Positions 52,270 through 63,164 of a DNA stretch of 64,000 nucleotides are shown here, in pieces; the stretch's first letter is position 1, and each line of letters opens with the position of its first letter. The position numbers were made by a program, and so were the translations under genes. The stretch comes from Megamerina dolium (taxonomy: Eukaryota > Arthropoda > Insecta > Diptera > Megamerinidae): assembly GCA_963854835.1 (NCBI GenBank), contig OY978530.1, positions 14,916,220 to 14,980,219 of the forward strand. Direction: 5' to 3'. A model generated the notes under the pieces. The model had not been told where the DNA came from and searched no databases. It worked only from the letters and a program-made list of their open reading frames with translations.

Positions 52270-52282
52270 TTCTGCCCCCACG
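52270..52282 (-). promoter_or_regulatory. Polypurine tract of Bel/Pao
   Basis: The minus strand reads GTGGGGGCAGAA directly before the LTR. Confidence 0.75.
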
Positions 52283-52309
52283 TTGAACAATTGTTCAACT
52301 AGACTCAAT

Positions 52310-54138
52310 TTAACATACGTTCTCAACCGTTTGTTGTCGTGGCCGTGGTTTAGGTGCAGTCGTTTCTGAACTGGCTGGTGCACTTAATGGGTTGACGCTG
52401 CGTATTTTCCAAACTAGACCAACAATCAATAATATGGTCGATAGCAAGAGTGCAGCGTAGCTGACTGCCTGATGATGGTAGTTTGGAGATGTAATCTCCT
52501 TCAGCTGAACTAATTTGGTTTTCGCTAATGCGTCTTGTAACGCGGAGATGTTGTTCATTTGCATTGAGTACGTGTTTTTATTCACTTCAAGCATTAAGGG
52601 GCCTGACATTTCTGCCTTTGATAGTTGCATAATTTTGGCCAGCCTTGTGTAGGATGTTGTTAGGTTGCTTGATACTGACTGCCGCCCTTTCAAAGAGGTA
52701 AATTTTTGCTTGAGGATGCACTCAGGTTGGAGGGTTAATATGCCGGAGCCTTTCAGGAACAACGGAATGACTTCTTTATCACACACAGCAGTAGCTCGCG
52801 AAGATGTCGAGAAGGCATATATCACTAGTTTTTGTGATATAATGGTGTCCACGAGACGTTGGTATCCATTTGTTTTATTTTACAATTCTGACGCGTATTC
52901 TTGTTGAACAGGCCAATTTCGCACTCACATATTGCGGACCCATAGTCGTATCGGAGTTGCACGTTAGAACATATGTACGCATCTTCACTCAAGAGGTAGC
53001 ATGAATTCAATTTGTCATCATCAAGTAGAAGGTACTGCTTACGGATAGTATTTATGGCTAAATTGGAGGCGCATGTGTCTACTACTACCATTGTTTTGTT
53101 CATCCAATTTGGAATTGGAACCAGTCTTAAGAGTTCAAATTGATCATGCTCCACAAGGGGTAATGTTATTTTAAATACAATATGATCCTGCGTGAGTCCG
53201 CCCTTTACAGTCATTAGCCTATATAGCTGCAATAAATCTTCTTTAGTTACAGGAAGTTCCAACGATGTGGGCAGATGCTGTCTAATTCTTTCAGTTTCTG
53301 TTTGCAGCTGATCGGGGTTCAACAATAATGGATGCAGTTTGCCATGGTGCGTGTCGGTCAGCACATCCAATATGACTTGTTGTGTCCTTTGAAATTCCGT
53401 TATCATTAGTGTCAAATTCATGGACAAGGCATTAAACAAATGTAGTAGCTTTAATTGATGATCTTCATGGTTTATTTGGTTCCAAATTTGGTTGTTGATT
53501 TGGTCAAAACTTGCCCTAGCTGTCATTTGGTCCCGCTTGATGATGTTTATTGTAGAATCGATTATGGATGTTTGATTTCGGAGCATGTGCAACATGTTGG
53601 ATTCATTTTCTTTAATGTTTAATATGGTTTTTGACATTTTCTTGGAGTATTCGGAATCAAGCACTCCAAATAGCGAATGTGCGATGCCGCCGACGAAATT
53701 CATTGCCCCTCTTTTAACACGACTGCTTGTGAATAGCTTGTCATCCAATCGCAATTCTTTATGCAGTCGTTCAAAATGGTCAGTTAATTGACTACAAGTG
53801 CTGTTTTGTTTTATTTCTTGACAGAGTCGATGCAGAGTGCTGGTTCCGTTGAGCACTGATGCCGCCTCATCCCAATACGGTTGCAAATCGTAGTATACAA
53901 TTAAATTCCAGTCAGCAGATGAAATGGCAGCTCTTCCTATGCCTTCAAAGTGGATGCCAAGTTGTGATCCAAAACGGTTGACTTGTATTGGAGAGCCCCA
54001 TATGATTGGCAGGATCATCAGTGTAACCAATAGCGTCGTAATTCCTTGATGCATGGATGTACGTCTTTTCTTTGTTGGAACACCATCTTCCTTATTGTAC
54101 AATGTAGCTTCTGTTTGCTCAGATGTGTCACTAGGCAA
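52310..54138 (-). pseudogene. env: Envelope-like protein of the Bel/Pao element, one frameshift
   Basis: Frame 54138-52825 (437 codons) plus 52852-52310 (180 codons), offset by a single frameshift near 52840. Seen: a hydrophobic segment near residues 32-48 (ITTLLVTLMILPIIWG), Cys residues of a surface domain, a basic cleavage-like site RVKRG followed by a Gly/Ala-rich hydrophobic stretch (AMNFVGGIAHSLFGVLD), coiled-coil regions, clustered Cys (CEIGLFN, CSNVQL), and a C-terminal membrane segment (AALLLSTILLIVGLVW) with a Pro/Arg-rich tail. This is the layout of the baculovirus F/errantivirus envelope group, found in a subset of Bel/Pao elements. Not functional in this copy. Confidence 0.78.
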
Positions 54139-54318
54139 TCGTGCTGACCCGTGACTGAACTTATCCTTTGGTATGTCTAAATCATGTTTCTTGTGTAATG
54201 TTTCGACATTTTGGACTTTGTTTAGAGGAATGCTGACGATGAGAGAAGTCTGGGGCTGCCTTTCACTCTCGATGTTCTCATCTTCTGTTTCGATTGGCAG
54301 TAGTGCTAATCTGTGAAT

Positions 54319-55856
54319 TTACCTCCTGCAGTTACCAGTTACTGTTTTCAATTCAACTACTCGCACTGTTCCATCATCACCCTTGAAGACATTTGTGACT
54401 CGTCCTAACGGCCACTTGAGTATTGCAGTGTTGTCTTCTTTGATGATCACCATGTCACCAATGCTGATATTGGACTGCTTATTTTCCCATTTATTCTTTG
54501 ACTGGAGCTCACACAAATAATCCCTAGACCATCGCTTCCAAAATTCCTCTTTAAGATGACTGACCAACTTCCATCTAGTTAAGAGATTCGAATTTGTTGA
54601 TGTGGCCATTGAATCGACCTGTGCGTTTAATGGTTCCCCTATGAGAAAGTGGCCAGGAGTTAGGGCGGCTAAGTCTTTTGGGTCTTCCGAGAGTGGGAAA
54701 ATTGGTCTTGAATTAAGAATGCCCTCAATTTCTATTATTACAGTGTCCAGCTCTTCGTAAGTCAAAGATGCGGTTGCTACGCTCCTGATTAGAAGATGTT
54801 TCGCAGACGTAACCGCAGCTTCCCAAAGACCACCAAAGTGTGGTCTCGGTGGTATGAAGTGAAATGTTATGCCTCTACCGTTGCACTCTCTTGCAATTGA
54901 CTCTCGAGATTCGATGGAGTGAATTGTTTTATTAAGTTCTGTTAGTTGATTTTTGGCACCAACAAAGTTTGTCGCGTTGTCACAATACAAATGTTGACAA
55001 TGACCTCTTCGGCTTATAAAGCGTTTTAATGCACCAATAAAGGCATTCGTGGTTAGGTCGCTGACTAACTCCAAATGAACTGCCTTTGTTGCGAAGCAAC
55101 AAAATACTTCTATATAGGCTTTCTGTGGTTTCTTTCCTCTGATCTTAAAATGAACCCAAAGTGGTCCACAGAAGTCAACGCCAGAATTGATGAATGGTCT
55201 TGCTGGCGTAACTCTTGTTGACGGGAGGTTGCCCATAATTTGACCCAATAGTTTTGGTCTGGCCTTGGTACATCTCACACAATTTTGAACAATTGAGCGT
55301 GCCATGGATTTTCCTTTTATTGGCCAAAATTTCTGTCTTGTGTAAGCTAATAAAGCTTGGGCTCCGCAATGATAGTTTTGTTTATGGATCATCTGCATCA
55401 ATAACTTTGTGATGGGGTCATTGTATGGAATTAGCATTGGGTGTTTGGCATAGTATGTAAGCTCGGAAGATTGTAATCGTCCTCCAACTCTAATAATGTC
55501 ATTCGTGTCCAAAAATGGGGAAAGATTGCCGATAGAGCTGTTTTTACTAACGCAATTGTGTTTCTACCGTTTCAGATCTTCCTCAAAGTCTGACTGCTGC
55601 ATTGTTCGAATAATTACGATAAGAGAGTTTTCTAATTCGTCTACCGTTAAGGTACTCTCTGACTGTGTCGTAACTCTTCTGGCATTGTTGGTGAATCTAA
55701 ATATGTAAATTGTCTTTGTAAGTTGTCTTTGCGTATTGACAATGACTTCGAATATGGCTGTGGCCAAGAGTCTTCTTGACCATGCAGAAATAATGGCCCG
55801 TAAAACCATAAGTTACAGGCTGCTAGCCTTTTTGGTGATAATCCTCGTGATAACAC
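54319..55856 (-). pseudogene. pol: Bel/Pao pol, integrase part
   Basis: Frame 55512-54319 (397 codons) has the H2C2 zinc region (HKQNYHCGAQALLAYTRQKF ... CVRCTKARP), the catalytic core with Asp in GVDFCGPLWVHF, Asp in YCDNATNFVG and Glu in GGLWEAAVTS (PPRPHFGGLWEA, the Bel/Pao signature), and the C-terminal WKLVSHLKEEFWKRWSRDYL and WPLGRVTNVFKGDDGTVRVV. The stretch 55856-55512 linking RNase H to integrase is in other frames (LSRGLSPKRLAACNLW). At least two frameshifts. Confidence 0.85.
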
Positions 55857-55995
55857 ATCAGCAGGGTTATGTTGTGAGCTTACATGACGCCACTGTCCTG
55901 CAATGGATTTCTCCTGGATGACAGATACACGATTTGCTACAAACGTTTGAAACGATGATGAAGGTGAATTTATTCACGCCAACACGATCTGTGAG

Positions 55996-58347
55996 TCAGA
56001 AGTACGTAGCTGCATCTAATTTTAGGTCTGTTTTGACCCTTGCGGTTAGTTGGGCACCTAATACTGAGGCACAGAGTTCAAGACGAGGAAGAGTTTGTCG
56101 CTTTAACGGTGCTACTCGTGACTTTGCACACAACAGTCTTACAATTACTCGCCCGTCATTTAGTACTGATCTGATGTAGACCGAAGCACCATATGCCTTT
56201 TCTGAAGCATCAGAGAACGTGTGAAGTTGAATTGACTTCGGGATATCTCCTTTGAAAATGTGCCGCGAAAATTTCAGATCATCCAATTCATTTAGGCTGC
56301 TGCGGAATTTTACCCATCTTGTGTGTAGTTCAGTTGGTAAAGCGTCATCCCAACTGATTTTTAATTGCCAAAGTTCTTGGACAAACATCTTGGCTGTAAC
56401 TATGACTGGTGCAACAATTCCTAAAGGGTCGAAGAATCTGGCTAAGTCTGAAGTGATAGATCGTTTTGTGACTACCTTTATTGGATCTAATTTCACTTTA
56501 AAACAAAAGTTGTCAGACTTCGGTAGCCATAACAATCCTAATGTTTTAATTGAATCGTTGTTGGTGTTGGTGAAGTCTAAGTTTACTTCTTGGTCGTCTC
56601 GAGGAATGTTCTGTAGTAGTTGTGGATAATTGGCACACCATTTGCGTAAATCAAAACCATGCTTTTTTAGGATGTGTATGAGTTGCTGTTGTGCTGTGAT
56701 GGCTGTTACCAAACTGTCAGAACCCCCTAGTCCATCATTAACGTAGAAGTTGTGCTGCAGAATTTGAGCTCCTAATGGAAAATCATTAGCATTTTCTACC
56801 GCGATACGTTGTAGGCATTTTGTTGCGAGATATGGTGCTGCTCGTGTCCCATAGGTAACCGTGTTGAGTTGGTAATAGCCTATAGGTGCTGTTGGATGAT
56901 TTCTCCACATGATAATTTGATACCGCTGATCTTCTGGATGAATAAGAATTTGACGGTACATTTTCTCAATGTCAGTTGTAAAAACAAAGCGTGGCAAACG
57001 AAAACGAAGGAGTATGGAGAATAATTCACCTTGAACTGTTTGACCTACGTACATCAAATCATTCAATGAATAACCAGACGTAGTTTTGGCCGAGGCGTCA
57101 AATACCACTCGAAGTTTGGTCGTAGTGCTGTCTGGTTTGAGAACACAATGATGAGGAATGAAATAACTAGGGGCCAATACGGAATCGAGATTTACTTCTT
57201 CCATGTGTCCCAAACGCTCGTATTCTTCCATAAATTGGACATATTGCTTCCGCACTGTGTCATTTTTGAGTAGCCGCCGTTCCAGACTTAAAAATCTGTT
57301 GTAGGCTAATTCTCGTGATGATCCCAAGGCTGGTGTGTCTTCCAGGAATGGTAGTTTGACGACAAAACGACCTTCGTCATTGGTGCAAGTGTTCTGAGCG
57401 AAATGCGCCTCGCAACGGAGTTCTGCTGGTGATAGTCCCTTTTTCTTTGGTTCTACTTCATCCATTCTCCATAGCCGTTCTACTACCTCGTCCAGTGCGA
57501 CATCAGTATCACTGATATTTGCTTGATTCCCAAAAACAGCACAAGTCAGTGTCTCTGATGATTCGGAGTTGTTTCCAATCTTTCCACTTAGGATCCAACC
57601 AAGTTTTGTATTTTTAAGGACTCGGAGATTAGTAGAGAGGATGATTTGTCCAGTAGCCATTAGATTGAAATAGAATTCGGCACCAAGCAGAATATCGACC
57701 TTCCCTTGTTGATAAAATTCTGGATCTGCTAATTGAATGTTGGTAGGGATTGACCAGGTAGAGATATCAAGATTATGGCTTTGCTGGACCGGAACGATGG
57801 TTGGAAGTACAAAGGCTTCTAAGTGCGCTGAGAAGATGTTGTCCAAAGATTGTAATTTAACATTCACCCGTTGAGTGGACCTTTTTTTAGCCTTTCCGAT
57901 GCCTTCAATGCACAGTGAGGCGTCACTTGGGAGTATGGTCAAACTTTTGATGAGGCGTTCTGAGACAATATTTATTTGTGAGCCGGAGTCTAGTATTGCT
58001 CTGAATTCACCTGATCTTCCGTTAGCTGCCGTAACTATTATCTTTGCTGTTGCTAATAAAACATAACCTTTGTCTACTGGCACGGTGTTGGCCGATGCTG
58101 ATGTTACTGCTATTTTCGATTCAGATGTTCTTAACGCTGTGTTGGGTGCCGTTGATTGGTTTGATTTTGTAGCGTCGACTCTGCTGTCTAAGTGCACTAA
58201 TGAATTGTGCTTCTTGTTGCACTTAGTGCATGACCTTAAGACGCAGGGTTTTGCTGTATGATTGTGTCTAAAATAATTGACACATAGTTTATTTTTTATT
58301 GCAGAAATATAGCGGATGAGAGCTGATGCTGCAGAATTTGCATGCAT
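55996..58347 (-). pseudogene. pol: Bel/Pao pol: zinc knuckles, protease, reverse transcriptase, RNase H
   Basis: 783-codon frame. Gag-derived knuckles CVNYFRHNHTAKPC and CTKCNKKHN near residues 22-48 (the second Cys of the first is Tyr). Aspartic protease ILDSGSQINIVSERL ~117. Reverse transcriptase: KLRVVFDASAKTTSGYSLND, motif A FVFTTDIEKMYRQI, PYLATKCLQR, motif C FYVNDGLGGSD, where the usual catalytic YVDD has become YVND, then RKWCANYPQLL, LGLLWLPKSDNF, KRSITSDLARFFDPLGIVAP. RNase H begins LHTFSDASEKAYGASVY. The Asp-to-Asn change at an essential metal ligand would inactivate polymerisation. The frame ends at 55996; the rest of RNase H is shifted. Confidence 0.88.
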
Positions 58348-58593
58348 TGTTGATCTTCTGCGTAGTTGCAGCTGTAGTAAAGGCTCTTTGTGTTTTTTCC
58401 TTGGGCCACATAGCTTCCATTGATTGGAATTGAGCTTAGAGGAAGGTCAAAAAGTGTTTGATGCTCTGGGGCTCCTTTGGATTTGAAAGCGATCTTTCAT
58501 ACAAAATGTGGATGCCTCTATCCAACTTTTTGACCAATATGTGTAGCCCCAAGGAGTTGTATCGATCCCAATATTGTTTAATGCGTGTAAGCA

Positions 58594-59600
58594 TTAATTT
58601 GTTGTGTCATGTAGCTGTTTAATACTTGCAGCTGATGAAGAAGCACCTGGTTGGTCTAGTAGCTGTTGTATTAGTGAAGCTACTAGAATCCGTTGGTTGT
58701 TGTATCTTTCTTGCAACAGGTTCCAAGCAGTAGTGTAATTTTCACCTGTGGCTGAAAGATGGCTGATCAATTTTTCAGCTTCCCCTCCTACATTAGATTT
58801 GAGATACCAAATCTTTTGTATAGCAGGAAGTTGTTGATTGTCTACTAATTGTGAGAACAAATCAAAAAATGTTCGCCACTTTAAGTAGTCTCCATTGAAT
58901 TTTGGAATAGCAATGGGAGATTGCTATTCTGAGCAGATCCGATGTTTTGTGGTACATTATTGGACGTCAGAGCAAAATTGTTGATGACCATCTCTTCAAG
59001 ATTCTTGTACGAGTCCATGTCGTACCCATCCTTCAACGGATCTTGAACCGATTCCCATATTGAGAAGTGCAGATCTTGAATCTGCCCCCAAAGTGTTTCC
59101 TTTAGCTTGATATTACCACCAGTCGGATCTTGAATGAGCAATCGTTTGAGAGATTGCATCATTACCATTTGTCTTCTAATTGAAGGACTTGTTGAAGGTA
59201 GAGGTGTTGTTGTGTCGCTGTTATGTGCAACAGTTGTCCTGATTGACATAGTGGGCTTTCCAGCTGCTGGCTTATTTGAAGTTTCCAGTATGGCTGATTC
59301 AAATATTTCTCGGTACTTAATTGTGAATTCCGAAATTTTTTCGTAATACCCCTCGGTGAAGTATATGTGGTCCATTGGAATGTTCTCGAGACACCGTATA
59401 CTGTTATCAGTGGTTTCGAATTCCGACCATGCCTTGTCTAATCTTCTGAGCCGTTCCTCATAATATTCAATGGATTTCCTGGAAGCTGAGTCCTTTTTGA
59501 CGTTGCGGATGATGCTCTCTATTAATTCGCCAGTTGTGCGCTGACATTCTGTCAAGCGGATAAATGACGTCACATCCGAATCCTTTTTGGAAGTTGCCAT
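58594..59600 (-). pseudogene. gag: Bel/Pao gag (DUF1759-type), frameshifted
   Basis: ATG at 59600. Frame 59600-58881 has helical N-terminal text (ATSKKDSDVTSFIRLTECQR, RLRRLDKAWSEFET); a frameshift near 58875 interrupts the PKFNGDY.KW motif; 58860-58594 continues LFSQLVDNQQLPAIQKIWYL, KLISHLSATGENYTTAWNLL, QERYNNQR, a classic Bel/Pao gag core. A stop at 58591 and further shifts separate it from the zinc knuckles at 58300. Confidence 0.85.
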
Positions 59601-60003
59601 TTTTGAGATGTATCGCTCACTTGTGTTAGTATTGGTAGTTGGAGGTTAAGGGTTGCTGTTACCCTTATTTCTGGATATCCAGTAGATGTGTGTCACCTAT
59701 TGGATTGTAGTAAAAATGTGCCTTGGGGCTTCTGTTGATTACCGGCTGATGATGACCTTGATGTCGTCTGCTGGTTACCGGTCGATGAATGTGCTGAATG
59801 CCTGTTGGTGCTAGCCTTGCGCTAGTTCCGATTCCAGACTTGTGATAATTAGCTTTTAATTAGCTTTTGTTGATGCCTGTTGGTACTAGCCTTGTGCTAG
59901 ATCCGATTCCAGACTGTGATAATTAGCTTTTAGTTAGCTTTTGTTGCAGAATTCTTATGATCTTGTATTCTAGTTGTTTTTAATCACGTCGGGGTCACCA
60001 AAA
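59601..60003 (-). other. Bel/Pao 5' leader
   Basis: Untranslated leader between primer site and gag, with an imperfect tandem duplication (TGCCTGTTGGTGCTAGCCTT and TGCCTGTTGGTACTAGCCTT at 59799 and 59873). Confidence 0.7.
59983..60000 (-). promoter_or_regulatory. Primer binding site, Trp-tRNA type
   Basis: The minus strand reads TGGTGACCCCGACGTGAT, an 18-base match to the complement of the Trp-tRNA 3' end as I recall it (also the primer site of avian retroviruses), 3 bases from the LTR. Confidence 0.85.
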
Positions 60004-60545
60004 TATTACGTCTAGCGATGCAAACTCAAGCGATTCGCCTGGAATGCTCTAGACTTCGTAACTATGCCAAAAAGTAAACACAGGCACTTGAACCTGGATT
60101 ACTTATGGCAACAAAAAAAAGGAGAATGCAAACACAGGCAATTGAACCTGGATTGCGTGTGGGATTAAAAACAACTAGACGAACTAATTATTCGTGATCA
60201 ATTGAATATCGACCTGTAGTCGATTTCTCTATTTATTACAAAATATTGCCTATACATATATTGATTTAAAATAAAAAATTACGTATAGCTACAGTATAAC
60301 AGCTGTTGTTATACGTAACAACAGCGGTTGTTTTTTAGTTCATTAGCGGTCATATAATGATGACACTGCATTTATGATTTTATAAACTTTTATATAGAGT
60401 TTACTCGCGGTCATATGCTGTCAAGGTTACAAATATGCAATACAATATAATGATTGTGCAATATGATAAACTTTTTATATACAAATATATTTCATAATTT
60501 CTTACAGACTAAATACATACTACATATATGTTTAAGAATTAAACA
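60004..60545 (-). repeat. 5' LTR of the Bel/Pao element
   Basis: 542 bases. On the element strand it begins TGTTTAATTC and ends GACGTAATA (the other LTR ends GACGTAACA). It lacks about 120 bases that the 3' LTR has around the ATTGATTTAAAATA block. Confidence 0.88.
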
Positions 60546-61620
60546 ATATCACTCAAGCTTTCGATAAAGTATGGCACGATGGATTTATTTACAAACTCAA
60601 ACTATTACTGCCTGCAAATGTCTCCTCATTGCTTAGTAGTTACCTCACGAAAAGACAATTTCTCGTACATCACAAGGATTACACAACAAATCCATTGGAT
60701 ATTCACGTTCCTCAAAGAAGCGTTTTGGGCCCCTTACTGTATCTCTTATACACTTCAGATATGCCCAACAATAACTATACATTCATATCGACCTTTGTTG
60801 ATGATACGGCAATATTGTGTTCTCGCTCTAACCCCATAGAAGCTACTAAACTCCTGCAGACTCATGTCGATTCTCTCGAAATCTGGCTAGCAAAATGGCG
60901 TATAAAGTCAATGAATCAAAGAGCGTACATGTAACCTTCACGCTAAGGCTAGATACATGTCCCCCACTTAATATTAATGGCCAATCAGTTCCACAATGTT
61001 CCTCAACAAAGTATTTGGGTATTCACCTCGACAGAAGGCTGACATGGAAAAATCACATAGAGGCAAAGAAAACTCAGATCAAGCTTAAAATGAATCAGTT
61101 ATGGTGGCTGTTACACAAAAGATCAAAGTTGAATCTCGAATACAAAGTGCTATTATATAAAGAAATCCTGAAGCCAATCTGGACTTATAGTATTCAGTTT
61201 TGGGGCACCGCATCTCCCTCAAATATCGAAAAATTGCAGCGAATACAATCCAAGTGTCTGCGAATTATTGTAAACGCGCCTTGGTATATGAGGAACGTTA
61301 ACATCCATCGAGATTTAAATGTACCCACAATTTCTGAGGAAGTTGCAATGTCCTGCAGAAGCTACATTCAAAAATTACACAGTCATCCGAATCCCCTTGC
61401 TAGGCAATTGTTGCTGAGCACGGGGCATCGTCGATTAAAACGAAAAGACACACTGAATATGCTGTGAAATTGCTATACCTTGCGACTCAACAAATTGAGA
61501 CGGAACGTTGGGAATATCACATAATTTTAGTTATTTTGTAAGATTTGATTACTTATTGTTAGTTTCTAAGTAATTTAGAAAGATCCAATAAAAAAAGCTT
61601 GTTCAAAAAAAAAAAAAAAA
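60546..61620 (+). mobile_element. Jockey LINE, 3' part (second shell, resumed)
   Basis: Continues the reverse transcriptase from motif A to the poly(A) tail (61605-61620), which abuts the target duplication TGCTTAAGG. 3' UTR 61468-61604 matches 36740-36880. Confidence 0.9.
60551..61467 (+). pseudogene. Jockey reverse transcriptase, C-terminal part
   Basis: Reads TQAFDKVWHDGFIYKLKLLL on, with a frameshift near 60625, a 6-base deletion in motif B (HVPQRSV instead of HAGVPQGSV), motif C FVDDTAIL (FADD in sisters), a further shift near 60905, then an open frame 60895-61467 to the normal end RRLKRKDTLNML. The damage includes conserved motif B, so it is inactive. Confidence 0.88.
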
Positions 61621-63065
61621 TGCTTAAGGTAGATGAACCTATTATTAGATTCATTAGTCTGTTGCTAAAGCAAAGAGTGATGAACTCAAAATTGGGTACC
61701 TCATGTATTAGTAGATTTGCGATTAAGGGCACCCCTTAAGGGGGTGTGTTATCGCTTTTTCTGTGAAACTTAACCAACAATGAAGTTCTCATATCTTTAC
61801 AGGCCATGGGATGCAAAGCGGTGACTTATGCAGATGACGTGGCGCTTGTGGCATCGGGAAAATATTTAAATACACTCACGGAAGTGATGAACCATGCCTT
61901 ATCAATCTTGTCCAAATGGGCTTCAAACTCTGGTCTGCCCATCAACCCTGCCAAAACTGAGCTAGTCCTCTTTACTATAAAGCATAAAATACCTATTTTT
62001 ACCTTACCTAGAATTGGGAGAACTAGTCTAAAGCTAACTGAATAGGCGAAATACATGGGTATAACTTTAGATAGGAAACTAAGTTGGAAACAAACAAGAT
62101 GGAAAGGGTTCGTAAAGCAACTGTAGCACTCTGTTCCTGAAAATAAGTAAAAGATGGGGGATGAGTCCTACAATCGTATCATGGCTATACTCTGCGGTTG
62201 TGAGACCAATTCTTTTTTACGGTGTGATAGTCTGGTGGGAATCCTTAAATAAGGAGGTTCACAAACGACAAATAGATAAGGTTCAAAGACGTCTTCGGTG
62301 TTGACAACAGGCGCTCTAAGAACCACCTCGTCAAAAGCGCTCTACTCGCTACTGCATCTACTCCCCGTAGATTTATTTGGCAGGCAGAGAGCTCTGATAT
62401 CAGCAATTAGGCTAAACATACCTTCACGCTGGACTCAACCAGGATACGGGCATTCAAGGATCCTGGGGGAGTGCACTACGATTCCGAATGACATCGACTA
62501 TACCATCCCCTTATCATGCTTTGACAATAGTTTCTCAACCCATATACCTTCAAGGGAAGAATGGAATAGGGGTATTGTCAACGAAACTGGAGTTCAATCG
62601 GTAAAATTCTACACAGATGGCTCCAAATTGGAGGGTAGGGTAGGAGGTGGCGTCTTTCCTGATTCCTTACGCGTTAAGCTCAAGTTCCGATTACCCGACT
62701 TTTGCAGTGTTTTTCAAGCCGAGATAATGTCTATAAAGGAGGCGGCAACATGGCTTCGCTGTAATATAACATCCTTCAAAGATGTTTTTATCTACACCGA
62801 CAGTCAAGCTGCCATCAAATCTCTCGCAGGAGCGTTCTCCAAATCGGCACTTGCCCTTAAATGCCGCACAGCTCTTAACGAGCAAGCGGAGCACTACAAT
62901 GTTCACATTGTATGGGTACCGGGGCATAGGGACATTCCAGGGAACTGTGAGGCAGATGAATTGGCGAGATCGGGCACTAGGTTGACAGAGATCTATCCAT
63001 CTCATCAAGCCGGAATTCCGCTTGCAACATGCAAGCGGAATTCCGGCAACATTATCTCACCATAA
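61621..63065 (+). pseudogene. LOA ORF2: end of reverse transcriptase and RNase H
   Basis: KVDEPIIRFISLLLKQRVMN, then motif B as AIKGTP-stop-GGVLS (TAA for CAA), and motif C TYADDVALVASG (61827-61862). After shifts: KYMGITLDRKLSW, VLTTGALRTTSSKALYSLLH. RNase H: FYTDGSKLEGRVGGGVF (Asp), FQAEIMSIKEAATWL (Glu), IYTDSQAAIKSL (Asp), VWVPGHRDIPGNCEADELAR (His, Asp), all ligands present in the 255-codon frame 62298-63065. The frame ends early because a newly formed perfect palindrome (63009-63047) shifts it. Confidence 0.82.
63009..63047. repeat. Perfect 18-bp palindrome (3-base loop) created within LOA ORF2
   Basis: Arms GCCGGAATTCCGCTTGCA (63009-63026) and its exact complement (63030-63047) around ACA. 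The sister copy at 9.5 kb has only a 6-bp imperfect core here (CTTGCA...TGCAAG) and a different right side. Confidence 0.9.
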
Positions 63066-63164
63066 CCAACAGAAGATGGCGGGATGAGAGCTCTTTTGCT
63101 ACCACTAGGAAAATCTGGCCAACCCTAGACAATAGACGAATCCGTTCACTGTTGTCACTGTTGT

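Larger units (their letters stand above)
45787..60545 (-). mobile_element. Bel/Pao retrotransposon with env (third shell)
   Basis: LTR retrotransposon on the minus strand, inserted in the Jockey reverse transcriptase with the 5-bp duplication ATATC (45782-45786, 60546-60550), the size expected for Bel/Pao. 5' LTR 60004-60545; 3' LTR 45787-52269, itself split by a Ty3/gypsy element. Order on the minus strand: gag, pol (protease, reverse transcriptase, RNase H, integrase), env. All genes carry frameshifts. Confidence 0.9.
61621..63157 (+). mobile_element. LOA-type LINE, 3' part (outermost shell, resumed)
   Basis: Continues ORF2 from just after motif A through RNase H. It breaks off at about 63157, where errantivirus-like sequence begins, so its 3' UTR is lost; compare the intact 3' end at 8985-9250. 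Confidence 0.8.
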
